From assembly GCA_965249175.1 (NCBI GenBank), contig OZ252227.1, positions 5,270,001 to 5,334,000 of the forward strand: a stretch of DNA of 64,000 bases. Direction: 5' to 3'. Shown here piece after piece: positions 33,506 through 43,140 of the stretch; within the stretch, counting starts at the first letter, position 1; the number at the start of each line of letters is the position of its first letter. This stretch comes from CAZYFH01 sp965249175 (lineage in GTDB: Bacteria > Acidobacteriota > Vicinamibacteria > Vicinamibacterales > UBA8438). A program made the position numbers and the translations under genes. The notes under the pieces were generated by a model. That model was given only the letters and a program-made list of their open reading frames with translations. It was not told where the DNA came from and ran no database searches.

Positions 33506-34861
33506 TCAGACCTCAGACAGCGTGTCGATCGGCAACTTCGTGGTGCTGTTGCCGAGCCGATCGAGCGGCATGTCGAGCTTGTCCATCAACGTCAACAGCA
33601 GGTCGGCGTTCGACGTCTCGCCCGGGAACCTGAGGTGGCGGCCGCCCCGCAACCGGCCCGCACCGCCACCGATCACGAGCAGCGGCAGGTTGGTACCCGA
33701 ATGGCGGGTGCTGTTGGAGATGCCCGCGCCGTAGAGAATCGTCATGTGGTCGAGCAGCGATCCGTCGCCGTCATCCGCCGCGCGGAGCCGCTCCAAGTAC
33801 CCGGCAGTCAGCGCGACGTGATAGGCGTTGATCTTCGCCATCAGACCGATCCGCTCCGGGTCGTCCTCGTGGTGCGACAGGGGATGGTGCGCATCGGGCA
33901 CGCCGATCTGGGGGAACGCGCGTGTGCTTTGCTCCCGGCCCAGCATGAACGTGACGACGCGGGTCAGGTCGGCCTGCACCGCCAGGAACTGCAGGTCGAA
34001 CATCAGCTGGAGATGCTCCTCGAAGACACGCGGCGGGGCGGATGGCTGCTCCGTAAACGAAGGCTCGACGTCGCGTTGTTGCTCCGCGATCTGAATGCGA
34101 CGTTCTACGTCGCGCACCGCCTCCGTGTACTCGTCGATCTTTGCCCGGTCTCGGGGTCCGATCGCCACCTGAAGATCGGTGAGCTTGTCGGTCACGGAAT
34201 CCAAAATGCTCTGCTTCTGCTGGCGGCGCGCCCGCCGGATCGCCGGGTCCGCGGACCCGCTATCGCCGAAGAGTCGCTCGAACACCGCTCGCGGGTTGTT
34301 CTCCATCGGCAACGGCGTCGTCGGCGTGCGCCACGCGATGGTCTGCGTATAGGCGCAGCTGAGGCCGGCCGTGCACTGGCCCGCGTTGGCGAACTTGTCC
34401 ATCGAGACCTCGAGCGAACCGAGCTGCGTCGTCTTGCCCTGCTCCCGCGCGAGGATCTGGTCCATCGACGTGCTCGCGAGCACGTCGGTTTCGTTCTGGC
34501 CGCCGCGCGGGGTGCCGGTCAGAAACGAGGCAGACGCGCCCGCGTGGACGTAGGTCCACGACGAGCGGAGCCCCGAGATGACCAGCAGCTGGTTTCGGAA
34601 CGGCGCGAGCGGCCCGAGAATCGGCGTCAGCGCGAAGGCTCGGCCCTCGTCCGCCGGCGTCCAGTGCTCCATCGCCATGCCGTTGGGGGCGTAGATCGCC
34701 TGGAAGCGGTGCGTCGGTTTGCCGGCGGTCCGGGCCACCGCGGTGAACGCCGGTATCATCGCGTCCAGCAGTGGGAGTCCCAACGTCGCGCCGAGCCCAC
34801 GCAGCACGGTCCGGCGGGGCAGCGACCGCCTAATGATGGCCATGCTCTTGGTCTTGGTCAT
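33506..34861 (-). CDS. DUF1552 (HXXSHH) Tat-exported protein, module 3
   Basis: 451 aa. Tat signal (LPRRTVLRGLGATLGLPLL), HXXSHH motif as HPLSHH at residues 326-331 (VPDAHHPLSHHEDD), and the shared SCAYTQTIAWRTPTTPLP segment. ATG at 34861 with strong GGAGGAGA site. An 80-base gap with a hairpin separates it from the DUF1592 gene, wider than in modules 1 and 2. Unknown chemistry. Confidence 0.93.
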   Translation of the reverse strand: MTKTKSMAIIRRSLPRRTVLRGLGATLGLPLLDAMIPAFTAVARTAGKPTHRFQAIYAPNGMAMEHWTPADEGRAFALTPILGPLAPFRNQLLVISGLRSSWTYVHAGASASFLTGTPRGGQNETDVLASTSMDQILAREQGKTTQLGSLEVSMDKFANAGQCTAGLSCAYTQTIAWRTPTTPLPMENNPRAVFERLFGDSGSADPAIRRARRQQKQSILDSVTDKLTDLQVAIGPRDRAKIDEYTEAVRDVERRIQIAEQQRDVEPSFTEQPSAPPRVFEEHLQLMFDLQFLAVQADLTRVVTFMLGREQSTRAFPQIGVPDAHHPLSHHEDDPERIGLMAKINAYHVALTAGYLERLRAADDGDGSLLDHMTILYGAGISNSTRHSGTNLPLLVIGGGAGRLRGGRHLRFPGETSNADLLLTLMDKLDMPLDRLGNSTTKLPIDTLSEV

Positions 34862-34899
34862 GAACGTCTCCTCCGTCTGTGTTCCTCGCCACGCCCGTC

Positions 34900-34917
34900 G
34901 CGGGACTGAAGTCCCGC
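34900..34917. repeat. Hairpin GCGGGAC-TGAA-GTCCCGC
   Basis: A 7-bp perfect stem with a four-base loop (8 bp if the loop closes to two bases). It lies between the DUF1592 and DUF1552 genes of module 3. Palindromes of this form are frequent intergenic repeats in Acidobacteriota. It may attenuate transcription within the operon. Confidence 0.55.
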
Positions 34918-34941
34918 GCTACGTTTCGTTTTACGCTTCGT

Positions 34942-37413
34942 TCAATCCGCTGCCTGGGCGTTCCGCATCAGGAACGCGGGACTCTTCACGATTCCGATGA
35001 CTAGCGACGACCAGCGGTAGTTGGTGGACGCGGCGTCCCGGACAATCGCGCGTATCGTCGGGCGGTCGGCAACATCGAGCCCGCGTCCGAGGGCGTAGGC
35101 CATCAGCTTCCCGGTGACCGTCCGCGCGAATTGCTCCGGCTGATCGAGCAGGAATGCCCGGAGCCCGCTGAGCCCGTCGACCGGCGCGCCGTTCGGCATG
35201 ATAGCCGTCGCGTCAATCGAATTGCCGAGCTCGTCGCGCGTACGCCAGGCACCGAGGCCATCGAAGTTTTCGAGTGCGAAGCCGGGGGGATCGATCGATG
35301 CATGACACCGCGCACACGCGGGATCCTGTCGGTGGCGTTCGAGGCGCTCCCGCACGGTCCGTGTCGTGCCGCCCTCACCACGCGCCGGCAACGCCGGCAC
35401 GTCGGCTGGCGGCGACGGTGGCGGTGCGTCGAGGATCGTGTCGAGCAGCCACTTGCCGCGGAGCACCGGCGAGGTCCGGGTCGGATACGACGTCAGCGCC
35501 AGGAGGCCGCCGTGGCCGAGGAGCCCGCCACGCTGCTCCCGGTCTGGCAGCGTGACGCGACGGAAGCGAGCGCCGTACACGCCCGAGATGCCGTAGTGAC
35601 GTGAGAGTCGCTCGTTGAGGAAGGTGTAGTCCGCATCGAGGAGGTCGAGCACGCTGCGGTCTTCGTCGAGCGTGCTCGCCAGAAACAGCGTCGTCTCCTG
35701 CCGGAACGCCTCGATCAGGTTCTGGTCGAAGTCGGGAAACGGCACGGGATCGCCTATGACATCGTCGAGGTTGCGCAGATGCAGCCACTGGGTCGCGAAA
35801 TCGTCGACGAGCGCGCTGGCGCGCGGCTCGGCCAGCATGCGACGTACTTCGTGCTCGAGGACAGTCGGGTCGGTGAGCACGCCGCGCTCGGCCGCGTCCA
35901 GTAGCTGTTCATCGGGCACGCTGCTCCAGAGAAAGAACGCGAGCCGCGACGCCACCTCGATGTCGCCGAGCCGATACGGAACGCCGGGCTCGACCCGCGC
36001 CGGATCCCGTTCGATGCGGAGGAGGAAGTCTGGGTCGACGAGGAGGCGCTCGAGCGCGAGCTGGATGCCGCCGTCAAAACCCGCGCCGGCACCGCGCCCC
36101 GAGTCGAAGAACCCGAGCAGCGTGGCCAGGTCGTCAGCGGTCGCGGGGCGGCGATACGCGAGGCGGGCAAGCCGCGTCAGGACCTCGGTCGCGCAGGCCC
36201 GCTCCTCGGCGACCGAGGCTGGCCGACAGGAGAAGATCTCGCGGCGGCTTGGCGTGTCGCCCGGACCGCCGGCCGCATACGGTCCGCCGATCGCGATCGA
36301 GCTCACCGCCGCATTCCCGTGATAGCTCTCGTCGTTCGACAGCACCTCGCCGGCCTGCCGTGGTTTCAGGATGCCTTCCGGCTCCCACAGGTTGCGCACG
36401 AAGGACACGCCGACGAGACGCGGTCCCGCCTCGACCGTGACGCGGACCTCCAGATCATCGTCTGCGTCGTGCAGGTAACGCTCCCACGAGGGGTCGCCAG
36501 GCTCGGCGATCGTGAACGTGGTCGGCGCCGGTCGACCCGTGGCCTCGCCGCCGACGGTGAGTCGCTTCACCAGCGCGCCGTCAATCCGGACGTCGAGCTC
36601 ATGTGGCGTCCCCATCCCGAGGATGTAGTCCTGCCAGTTGGTCCGGAGCTGGATCTTGATGAGGTACTCGCCGTCGACCGGAAAGTGATACCGGACCGCG
36701 TGCCCGCCGCGTGAGCCGAGCGGCAGGTCTTCGCTCTGCCGATCGTCCTGGAGCAACAACAGCGGCACATCGAAGGTCTCGAAACCCGGACCGGCAGGCG
36801 GAACACCGACGGCGAGACGCGAGATGGTCCGTGCGGCCGAGAGGTATCGCTCGAGCTGGGCGGTCGTGATCGAGAGCACGTCGGCGTTGTTGTCGAACCC
36901 GGTGTCCGAGGTCTCGTCGCCAGGGAGCAGCGCGGTCACGTCGATATCGACGGCCAGGAGGTCGCGGACGGCGTTGCGATACTCCGTCCGATTCAGACGG
37001 TGGACCGTGCTCGTCCTGCCTGGATTGGGATTCACCGCCGCGACCCGGTCGATGTCGGCCTCGAGTCGACTCGCCACGGCGTGATAGGTCGCAACATCCG
37101 GGCGCGGCCGGCCGGGGGGCGGCATCGCCCCGGTGCGAAGCTTCGTGATGACGCGCTCCCAGATGTCCGCGTCGTCGGCCGGTCGTGTGATGTCGAGCGT
37201 GTCGAGGGCGAGCCCTGCGGTCCGGAGCCTTTCGTTGTGACAGGTGACGCAGTACTGATCGAGGACGGCACGGGCCGTGGTGGCGCTCGCCGCGGGCCGA
37301 AGTGGCGTGGGCGGCGGCGCGGTCTGGGCGGGCGCCTGAGCCGCGACGAGGCACGTGCCGAGACCACATGACACGACGGTCAGGGCCCGCGCCGCCATGC
37401 GCCGGCTGAACAT
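34942..37413 (-). CDS. Planctomycete-type cytochrome / DUF1592 family protein, module 3
   Basis: 823 aa from the ATG at 37413. The signal (AARALTVVSCGLGTCLVAAQA) is followed by CVTCH at C55-C58-H59, DUF1587 (VHRLNRTEYRNAVRDLL), a carbohydrate-binding-like insert, DUF1595 (RLAYRRPATADD), DUF1592 (ASRLAFFLWSSVPDEQLL), DUF1588 with a second haem-like CARCH near residue 701, and DUF1585. The third paralogue of the family in the window. GTG starts at 37428 and 37422 are possible but overlap the candidate ribosome site AGGTGA. It is divergent from the first PQQ dehydrogenase. Confidence 0.93.
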   Translation of the reverse strand: MFSRRMAARALTVVSCGLGTCLVAAQAPAQTAPPPTPLRPAASATTARAVLDQYCVTCHNERLRTAGLALDTLDITRPADDADIWERVITKLRTGAMPPPGRPRPDVATYHAVASRLEADIDRVAAVNPNPGRTSTVHRLNRTEYRNAVRDLLAVDIDVTALLPGDETSDTGFDNNADVLSITTAQLERYLSAARTISRLAVGVPPAGPGFETFDVPLLLLQDDRQSEDLPLGSRGGHAVRYHFPVDGEYLIKIQLRTNWQDYILGMGTPHELDVRIDGALVKRLTVGGEATGRPAPTTFTIAEPGDPSWERYLHDADDDLEVRVTVEAGPRLVGVSFVRNLWEPEGILKPRQAGEVLSNDESYHGNAAVSSIAIGGPYAAGGPGDTPSRREIFSCRPASVAEERACATEVLTRLARLAYRRPATADDLATLLGFFDSGRGAGAGFDGGIQLALERLLVDPDFLLRIERDPARVEPGVPYRLGDIEVASRLAFFLWSSVPDEQLLDAAERGVLTDPTVLEHEVRRMLAEPRASALVDDFATQWLHLRNLDDVIGDPVPFPDFDQNLIEAFRQETTLFLASTLDEDRSVLDLLDADYTFLNERLSRHYGISGVYGARFRRVTLPDREQRGGLLGHGGLLALTSYPTRTSPVLRGKWLLDTILDAPPPSPPADVPALPARGEGGTTRTVRERLERHRQDPACARCHASIDPPGFALENFDGLGAWRTRDELGNSIDATAIMPNGAPVDGLSGLRAFLLDQPEQFARTVTGKLMAYALGRGLDVADRPTIRAIVRDAASTNYRWSSLVIGIVKSPAFLMRNAQAAD

Positions 37414-37567
37414 GTGCGGCACTGTCACCTATTGCTTCGCGCTTGAAACTGCCCGCACTCGTGGGCGCCGGCGCGCTAATCCTCAGCATCCTACCAGGGA
37501 TTCCGGAACCGAGATTAGGCGCGTGCCATCCGCGGTGAGGAACGGTGATGTACCATCCCATTCAGTC

Positions 37568-39682
37568 ATGCGACAACTGCGTCTGCTCGGGGTCTTGCTC
37601 GCCATCCTCGTCTGCGGATCCGCCGCTGTGCACGCCCAGCAAGGAGGCGCCGGGCCGTGGCAAACGTACGACACCTCCAACGGTGAATGGCGGAGCTACG
37701 CGGGCGATATCGGCGGAAGGAAGTACTCGCCGCTCGACCAGATTGATGCGAGCAACTTCGCCGACCTCGAGCTGGCGTGGGAGTGGACATCCGTCGACCA
37801 CATCGTGAGCCGCACCACGCCCGGGGGCGGTGAGTGGTCGGCTCCGCTGGACACCATCGTCGAGACGCTGGTCGAAGACACCCCGGACCTCTATCGTCCC
37901 GGACACCGGCCCATCCTGACACGCCTGCAGGCGACGCCGCTCATGGTCGGCGGGGTCCTCTATTTCAATACGCCGCTCTCGCAGGGCGTGGCCGTCGATG
38001 CCACGACCGGCGAGACGATCTGGGTCTTCAATCCCAAGAGCTACGAGCACGGCACGCCGACGATGAGCAGCCCGTGGACCCAGCGCGGTGTCGCGTACTG
38101 GACCGACGGCGCCGACGACGAGCGCATCTTCTGGGGCACCGGCAGCGGCCATCTGGTCTGTGTCGAGGCCAAGACCGGCCGGCCGTGCCCCGACTTCGGC
38201 GTGGACGGCAGTGGCATGGTCGACGCGATGGTCGGTCTCCCGCGCGCGAACCGCGAGGAGCGGGACTATCTCAACGCGATGCTCTACGGCATCCACTCGC
38301 CGCCGATCGTCGTCCGCGACAAGGTGATCCACGGATCGCAGGTCGCCGACCGGCGCATCACGAAGGAGGCGATCCCGGGGTGGGTCCGCGCCTGGGATGT
38401 GAGGACCGGCACGCATGCCTGGGACTTCCATACCGTGCCGAACGGCACCGACGAGTTCGGCGTCGACACGTGGCTGAACGAGTCGTGGCGGTATTCGGGG
38501 AACGGCAACGTGTGGTCGATGCTGGCGGGCGACAACGAGCTCGGCTACGTCTACCTGCCGACCGGGACGGTAACGAACGACTACTACGGCGCCGACCGAC
38601 TTGGGGACAACCTCTTCTCCGAGAGTCTGATCGCCGTCGATGTCGAGACGGGCCAGCGGGCCTGGCACTTTCAGGCCGTCCATCACGGGCTGTGGGACTA
38701 CGACTTCCCCACGCATCCCAACCTGATCGACATCTCCGTCGACGGCCGCGACATCAAGGCGATCGCGCAGGTCAGCAAGCAAGGCTTTGTCTACACGTTC
38801 GACCGGGTAACGGGTGAGCCGATCTGGCCGATCGTGGAGCGACCGGTGCCGCAGGACACGAACATGCCGGGCGAGGTGATGGCGCCGACGCAGCCGTTTC
38901 CGACGAGACCGGCGCCGTTCGACTACCAGGGCGTCACGATCGACGATCTGGTCGACTTCACGCCGGAGATTCGCGCGATGGCGGTCGAGGCGGTCGACGG
39001 TTTTCGGCTTGGGCCGCTCTTTACGCCCCTGGACCGCCCGGTGGCAGGCGAGACGCAGGGCACGCTGATGCGACCGCCCCCGGGCGGCACGGCAGGCTGG
39101 GCGGGCGCGGCCGTCGATCCGGATACCGGCATGCTCTACATCCCCTCGCGGAACCAGGCGGCTGTGGTGTCGCTGTATCAGCCCGACACGGCCCTCGGCG
39201 CCACCGTGGCCTACACACACGGAGCACCGGAGGCCGATCGGCTGGCCGCTCGGGGGAACATCCGCGCGTACCCACGGATGCCGCAGGGGCTCCCGCTCCT
39301 CAAGCCGCCGTACTCGCGGATGACGGCGATCGACATGAACACCGGCGAGCACGCCTGGTGGGTGCCGACCGGCGAGGGCAATCGCTACCGGCGCCACCGG
39401 CTGCTTCGCGATCTCGACCTCCCGCCCCTCGGCGGCGACAACGCCACCGCCGGGCCGGTGTTGACCAAGACGCTGCTGATCTACTGTCTGACCGCCGGCG
39501 GTTCGAACGACGGCCCGCGGCTCGTCGCCTACGACAAGACCACCGGTGCAGAGCTCGCGTCGGTCGATCTCCCGAGCGGCGCCATCGGGACACCAATTAC
39601 CTACCGGGCCGACGGCCGCCAGTACATCGCGCTCACCGTCGGGGGCGGGCCGCGGCTCGTCGCCTTCGCCCTGCCGGGCTGA
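37568..39682 (+). CDS. PQQ-dependent dehydrogenase (quinoprotein beta-propeller), copy 1
   Basis: 704 aa with signal peptide (LLGVLLAILVCGSAAVHAQ). The PQQ beta-propeller is clear: EWRSYAGDIGGRKYSPLDQI, TGETIWVFNPKSYE, GVAYWTDGADDERIFWGTG, FQAVHHGLWDYDFPTHPNLI and QVSKQGFVYTFDRVTGEP, ending GGDNATAGPVLTKTLLIYC. It resembles the glucose/alcohol quinoprotein family but has no C-terminal cytochrome domain or N-terminal TM bundle, so electrons must go to a separate carrier. PQQ enzymes oxidise sugars or alcohols in the periplasm. Copy 2 follows 26 bases later. ATG at 37568; upstream open frame has no homology. Confidence 0.92.
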   Translation: MRQLRLLGVLLAILVCGSAAVHAQQGGAGPWQTYDTSNGEWRSYAGDIGGRKYSPLDQIDASNFADLELAWEWTSVDHIVSRTTPGGGEWSAPLDTIVETLVEDTPDLYRPGHRPILTRLQATPLMVGGVLYFNTPLSQGVAVDATTGETIWVFNPKSYEHGTPTMSSPWTQRGVAYWTDGADDERIFWGTGSGHLVCVEAKTGRPCPDFGVDGSGMVDAMVGLPRANREERDYLNAMLYGIHSPPIVVRDKVIHGSQVADRRITKEAIPGWVRAWDVRTGTHAWDFHTVPNGTDEFGVDTWLNESWRYSGNGNVWSMLAGDNELGYVYLPTGTVTNDYYGADRLGDNLFSESLIAVDVETGQRAWHFQAVHHGLWDYDFPTHPNLIDISVDGRDIKAIAQVSKQGFVYTFDRVTGEPIWPIVERPVPQDTNMPGEVMAPTQPFPTRPAPFDYQGVTIDDLVDFTPEIRAMAVEAVDGFRLGPLFTPLDRPVAGETQGTLMRPPPGGTAGWAGAAVDPDTGMLYIPSRNQAAVVSLYQPDTALGATVAYTHGAPEADRLAARGNIRAYPRMPQGLPLLKPPYSRMTAIDMNTGEHAWWVPTGEGNRYRRHRLLRDLDLPPLGGDNATAGPVLTKTLLIYCLTAGGSNDGPRLVAYDKTTGAELASVDLPSGAIGTPITYRADGRQYIALTVGGGPRLVAFALPG

Positions 39683-39708
39683 TTCCGGACACGGGACTCG
39701 AGGTCTTC

Positions 39709-41829
39709 ATGCGCCAGCAACTCCTGTGCGGCCTACTTCTTACGCTCGCGCTCACTGCGGCCTCAGCGGAGGCGCAGCAGGACAGCGCGGCCGGTCCGTG
39801 GCAGACCTACGACACCTCTAATGGCGAATGGCGCAGCTACGCCGGCGACATCGGGGGGAAGAAGTACTCGCCGCTCGATCAGATCGACGCCGAGAACTTC
39901 GCGGATCTCGAGCTGGCCTGGGAGTGGACCTCGGTCGACACCGTTGTCAGCAAGACGACGCCGGGTGGAGGCGAATGGTCGGCGCCGCTGGCAACCATCG
40001 TCGACGCGCTCGTGGAGGACACGCCCGACCTCTACCGGACCGGGCATCCACCCAGTGCGACTGGCTTCCAGGCGACGCCGCTGATGATAGGGGACGTCCT
40101 GTATTTCAACACCCCGCTCTCGCAAGGCGTGGCCGTCGACGCTACGACGGGGCAGACGCTGTGGGTCTTCAATCCGAAGAGCTACGAGGAAGGGACGACG
40201 CCGATGACTGGCACGTGGCGCCAACGCGGCGTGGCGTACTGGACCGACGGCGCCGATGACGAGCGCATCTTCTGGGGCACCGGCAACGGCTATCTCGTGT
40301 GTGTCGACGCGACGACCGGGCGGCCGTGCGCGGACTTCGGGCCAAACGGCAGTGGCATGGTCGACGCGATGGTCGGCATCCCTCGCGCGAACCGCGACGA
40401 GCGGGACTACCTCAACGCCATGCTCTACGGAATCCACTCGCCGCCCATCGTCGTCCGCGATCGCGTCATCCACGGATCGCAGATCGCCGATCGCCGCGTC
40501 ACGAACGAAGCGGTGCCCGGGTGGGTGCGCGCATGGAATGTCCGGACCGGCGAACATGCGTGGGACTTCCACACCGTGCCGAACAGCCCCGACGAGTTTG
40601 GCGCACAGACCTGGCTCAACGAGTCGTGGCGCTACTCGGGCAACGCCAACGTCTGGTCGATGCTGGCGGGCGACAGCGAGCTCGGCCACGTCTACCTCCC
40701 CACCGGCACGACGACCAACGACTACTACGGCGCGGAACGACTCGGCGACAACCTCTTCTCCGAAACGCTGATTGCCGTCGATGTCGAGACCGGCCAGCGG
40801 GTCTGGCACTTCCAGGCGGTCCATCACGGGCTCTGGGACTACGACTTCCCCACGCACCCGAATCTGGTCGACATCAGGGTGGACGGCCGTCCGGGCATTA
40901 CCAGAGCCATCACACAGGTGAGCAAGCAGGGGTTCGTCTATGCGTTCGACCGGGTCACCGGTGACCCCATCTGGCCGATCGAGGAGCGCCCGGTGCCGCA
41001 GGAGACCAACATGCCGGGCGAGGTGCCGTCCGCGACGCAGCCATTTCCGACGAGGCCGGCGCCGTTCGATTACCAGGGCGTGACGATCGACGACCTGGTC
41101 GACTTCACGCCCGAGATCCGCGCGATGGCCGTCGAGGCGGTCGACGGTTTCGTGCTCGGGCCGCTCTTCACACCGCCGACCCGCCCGGTCGAGGGGGGGA
41201 CGCAGGGAACACTCATGCGCCCGCCCGACGGCGGCACCGCCGGTTGGGCCGGAGCGGCCGTCGACCCGGAGACCGGCATCCTCTATATCCCGTCCCGCAA
41301 CCAGGCCACGGTGATTCCGCTGTATGCGCCTGACCCCGCGCTTGGCGCCACGATGCGGTACACCCACGGTGCCCCGGAAGATCAGCGGCTCGCCCGGCAG
41401 GGCGCCATCCGGGCCGCCCCCCGGATGCCGCAGGGGCTTCCCCTTCTCAAGCCGCCGTATTCCCGCATGACGGCAATCGACATGAACACCGGCGAACACC
41501 TCTGGTGGGTGCCGACGGGTGACGGGAATCGCTACCGGCGCCACCGGCTGCTGCGCGATCTCGACCTGCCGCCGCTCGGTGGCGACAACGGCAGCAACGG
41601 ACCACTGCTGACCAAGACGTTACTGATCTACTGCCTGACCGCCGGGGGCACGAACGAGGGCCCGCGCCTCGTCGCCTATGACAAGGCGACCGGAGCGGAG
41701 CTGGCGTCAGTCGACCTCCCGAGTGGCGCCATCGGCACACCGATGACGTACCGGGCCGACGGCCGTCAGTACATCGCGCTCACCATCGGCGGGGGGCCGC
41801 GCCTCGTCGCCTTCGCGTTGCCGGACTGA
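39709..41829 (+). CDS. PQQ-dependent dehydrogenase (quinoprotein beta-propeller), copy 2
   Basis: 706 aa, a tandem paralogue of copy 1 with most of the propeller sequence identical by eye and divergence mainly in the signal peptide and a loop (RVDGRPGITRAITQ) that is two to three residues longer. Same catalytic-domain layout and same lack of a haem domain. The ATG at 39709 gives signal peptide LLCGLLLTLALTAASAEAQ. The pair is transcribed as an operon; the intergenic gap is 26 bases. Different substrate preferences for the two copies are plausible but not visible. Confidence 0.92.
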   Translation: MRQQLLCGLLLTLALTAASAEAQQDSAAGPWQTYDTSNGEWRSYAGDIGGKKYSPLDQIDAENFADLELAWEWTSVDTVVSKTTPGGGEWSAPLATIVDALVEDTPDLYRTGHPPSATGFQATPLMIGDVLYFNTPLSQGVAVDATTGQTLWVFNPKSYEEGTTPMTGTWRQRGVAYWTDGADDERIFWGTGNGYLVCVDATTGRPCADFGPNGSGMVDAMVGIPRANRDERDYLNAMLYGIHSPPIVVRDRVIHGSQIADRRVTNEAVPGWVRAWNVRTGEHAWDFHTVPNSPDEFGAQTWLNESWRYSGNANVWSMLAGDSELGHVYLPTGTTTNDYYGAERLGDNLFSETLIAVDVETGQRVWHFQAVHHGLWDYDFPTHPNLVDIRVDGRPGITRAITQVSKQGFVYAFDRVTGDPIWPIEERPVPQETNMPGEVPSATQPFPTRPAPFDYQGVTIDDLVDFTPEIRAMAVEAVDGFVLGPLFTPPTRPVEGGTQGTLMRPPDGGTAGWAGAAVDPETGILYIPSRNQATVIPLYAPDPALGATMRYTHGAPEDQRLARQGAIRAAPRMPQGLPLLKPPYSRMTAIDMNTGEHLWWVPTGDGNRYRRHRLLRDLDLPPLGGDNGSNGPLLTKTLLIYCLTAGGTNEGPRLVAYDKATGAELASVDLPSGAIGTPMTYRADGRQYIALTIGGGPRLVAFALPD

Positions 41830-41964
41830 TCCCGCAGCTCGCCTGTGTCGTGAGCGCGGGCCCGCGGCGTGACCGTCCACGAGTGGTTCGGTTCCGCCAT
41901 GGGGAACGTTCTCCAGAGTAGAGGGCGACGGTCGAGACGACCGGTTGATCGCCCGGGGGGAGGG

Positions 41965-42855
41965 ATGATAACTCGCGTCCTACGTGTGGCAGTGTGCGGA
42001 ACGCTGATGCTGACGACGCTCTCGGTGGCCGAGGCGCGCGCATGGGGCGAAGACGGCCACCGGATCGTCTGCGCGATCGCGCTCAATCTGCTGGACCCAG
42101 ACGACAAGGTCGAGGTCGACCGCCTCACGGCGACCTACGAAACGCCGGACGGATGGTCGTATCGTTACTTCACGAGCGCGTGCGTCTTTGCCGACACGGC
42201 TCGGCGCAATGCCCGCAACGAGCGGCCAGGCTGGAATCATTTCGCCGAATACGCCGCCTGGCACTTTCTCAACCTGCCGCGTTCACGGCATGACATCCAC
42301 GCAAGCGACTGCGGCGGCGACTGTGTGCTCCACGGCATCGAGCATCACCTGGCTCGATTTCGCGACGCCGGACTCCGCGACGGCGCACGCGCCGAAGCGC
42401 TCTTCTTTCTCGCTCATTGGATCGGGGACGTCCATCAACCGCTGCATGTCAGCTACGCAGACGACCTTGGTGGCAACCGAACCCCGGTGACGGGCGCCTA
42501 CTACGAGCCAATCGACCGCCTGCACGGTGTGTGGGATACCGGGATCATTCGGAAGGCCCGCGGAACGACCGGATGGTGGGCGTACGCGCTGGATCTCGAA
42601 GGCGACATCGCCCCGGCCGACCGCGCGCTGTGGCTCGAGACCGACCCGTCCGATTGGGCCCAGCAGTCGTACGACATGACCACCCGCGACGAGGTCGACT
42701 ACTGTCGATGGTCGGAGGGCTCGTGTCGGCGAGAGTTCCACGAGCGCAGGCTGGACGGTTCCTATCAAGCGCTGTTCGTCGACGCCGTGGTCGAGCGGCT
42801 CCAGCAGGCGGGGGTACGCCTGGCAGCACTCATCGAGGATGGACTACGGCCGTAG
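41965..42855 (+). CDS. S1/P1 nuclease family protein
   Basis: 296 aa. The signal peptide ends ...AEARA so that the mature protein begins WGEDGHRIV: Trp27 would be the N-terminal zinc ligand, as in S1/P1 nucleases and phospholipase C. Other ligands are visible: H32, the HFAEYAAWHFLN region, HWIGDVHQPLHVSY and HGVWD. Expected to cut single-stranded nucleic acid (and act as 3'-nucleotidase) outside the cell, probably for nutrient recovery. ATG at 41965 follows GGGGGGAGGG; an upstream Met at 41899 would misplace the signal. Confidence 0.92.
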   Translation: MITRVLRVAVCGTLMLTTLSVAEARAWGEDGHRIVCAIALNLLDPDDKVEVDRLTATYETPDGWSYRYFTSACVFADTARRNARNERPGWNHFAEYAAWHFLNLPRSRHDIHASDCGGDCVLHGIEHHLARFRDAGLRDGARAEALFFLAHWIGDVHQPLHVSYADDLGGNRTPVTGAYYEPIDRLHGVWDTGIIRKARGTTGWWAYALDLEGDIAPADRALWLETDPSDWAQQSYDMTTRDEVDYCRWSEGSCRREFHERRLDGSYQALFVDAVVERLQQAGVRLAALIEDGLRP

Positions 42856-42965
42856 CACTGCCTGAAGTGCGTGGGATTCCCCGTCGAGTTGACGCCGTGG
42901 GACGACCGTGGCGACAACGACGATAGGACATACGAGCGCGCAGAGCGTCCGTTTTCCCGAATCAC

Positions 42966-43068
42966 CGCTACTTCGCGAGTGGGTCGGGCGGATCTGGAAC
43001 GTGACCGCCTTTTGCCGCGTACCAGGGCCACCCTCGAGGTGCCACGCAGCGTAGTTGGAGTAGCTCGA
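42966..43068 (-). pseudogene. 3'-terminal fragment of a haem/beta-propeller lipoprotein gene
   Basis: On the minus strand this short piece reads SSYSNYAAWHLEGGPGTRQK then AVTFQIRP, matching the C-terminus of the intact gene at 47458-49551 (AVKFQIRPDPLAK). A one-base deletion (CGCCCC to CGCCC) puts the last codons out of frame. Nothing of the rest of that gene is here. The surrounding 42856-43140 holds no other feature; a weak hairpin GCACT/AGTGC is just after the nuclease stop. Confidence 0.8.
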
Positions 43069-43140
43069 CCGGGATCATCTACGCCGATCGTGGATTGGCG
43101 GTTCCCGCCAGCCTTTCAGCGTGCAGCACCTGCCCTGGGT

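Noticed and set aside
37562..39397. A 611-codon open frame antisense to PQQ dehydrogenase copy 1
   Set aside because: It mirrors a well-supported gene, is Arg/Val/Asp-rich and shows no domain; a similar one (39763-41544) is opposite copy 2. Long antisense frames are expected at this GC content.
42856..42876. Weak hairpin GCACT/AGTGC after the nuclease gene as a terminator
   Set aside because: Five-base stem and no T-run; not distinct from background.
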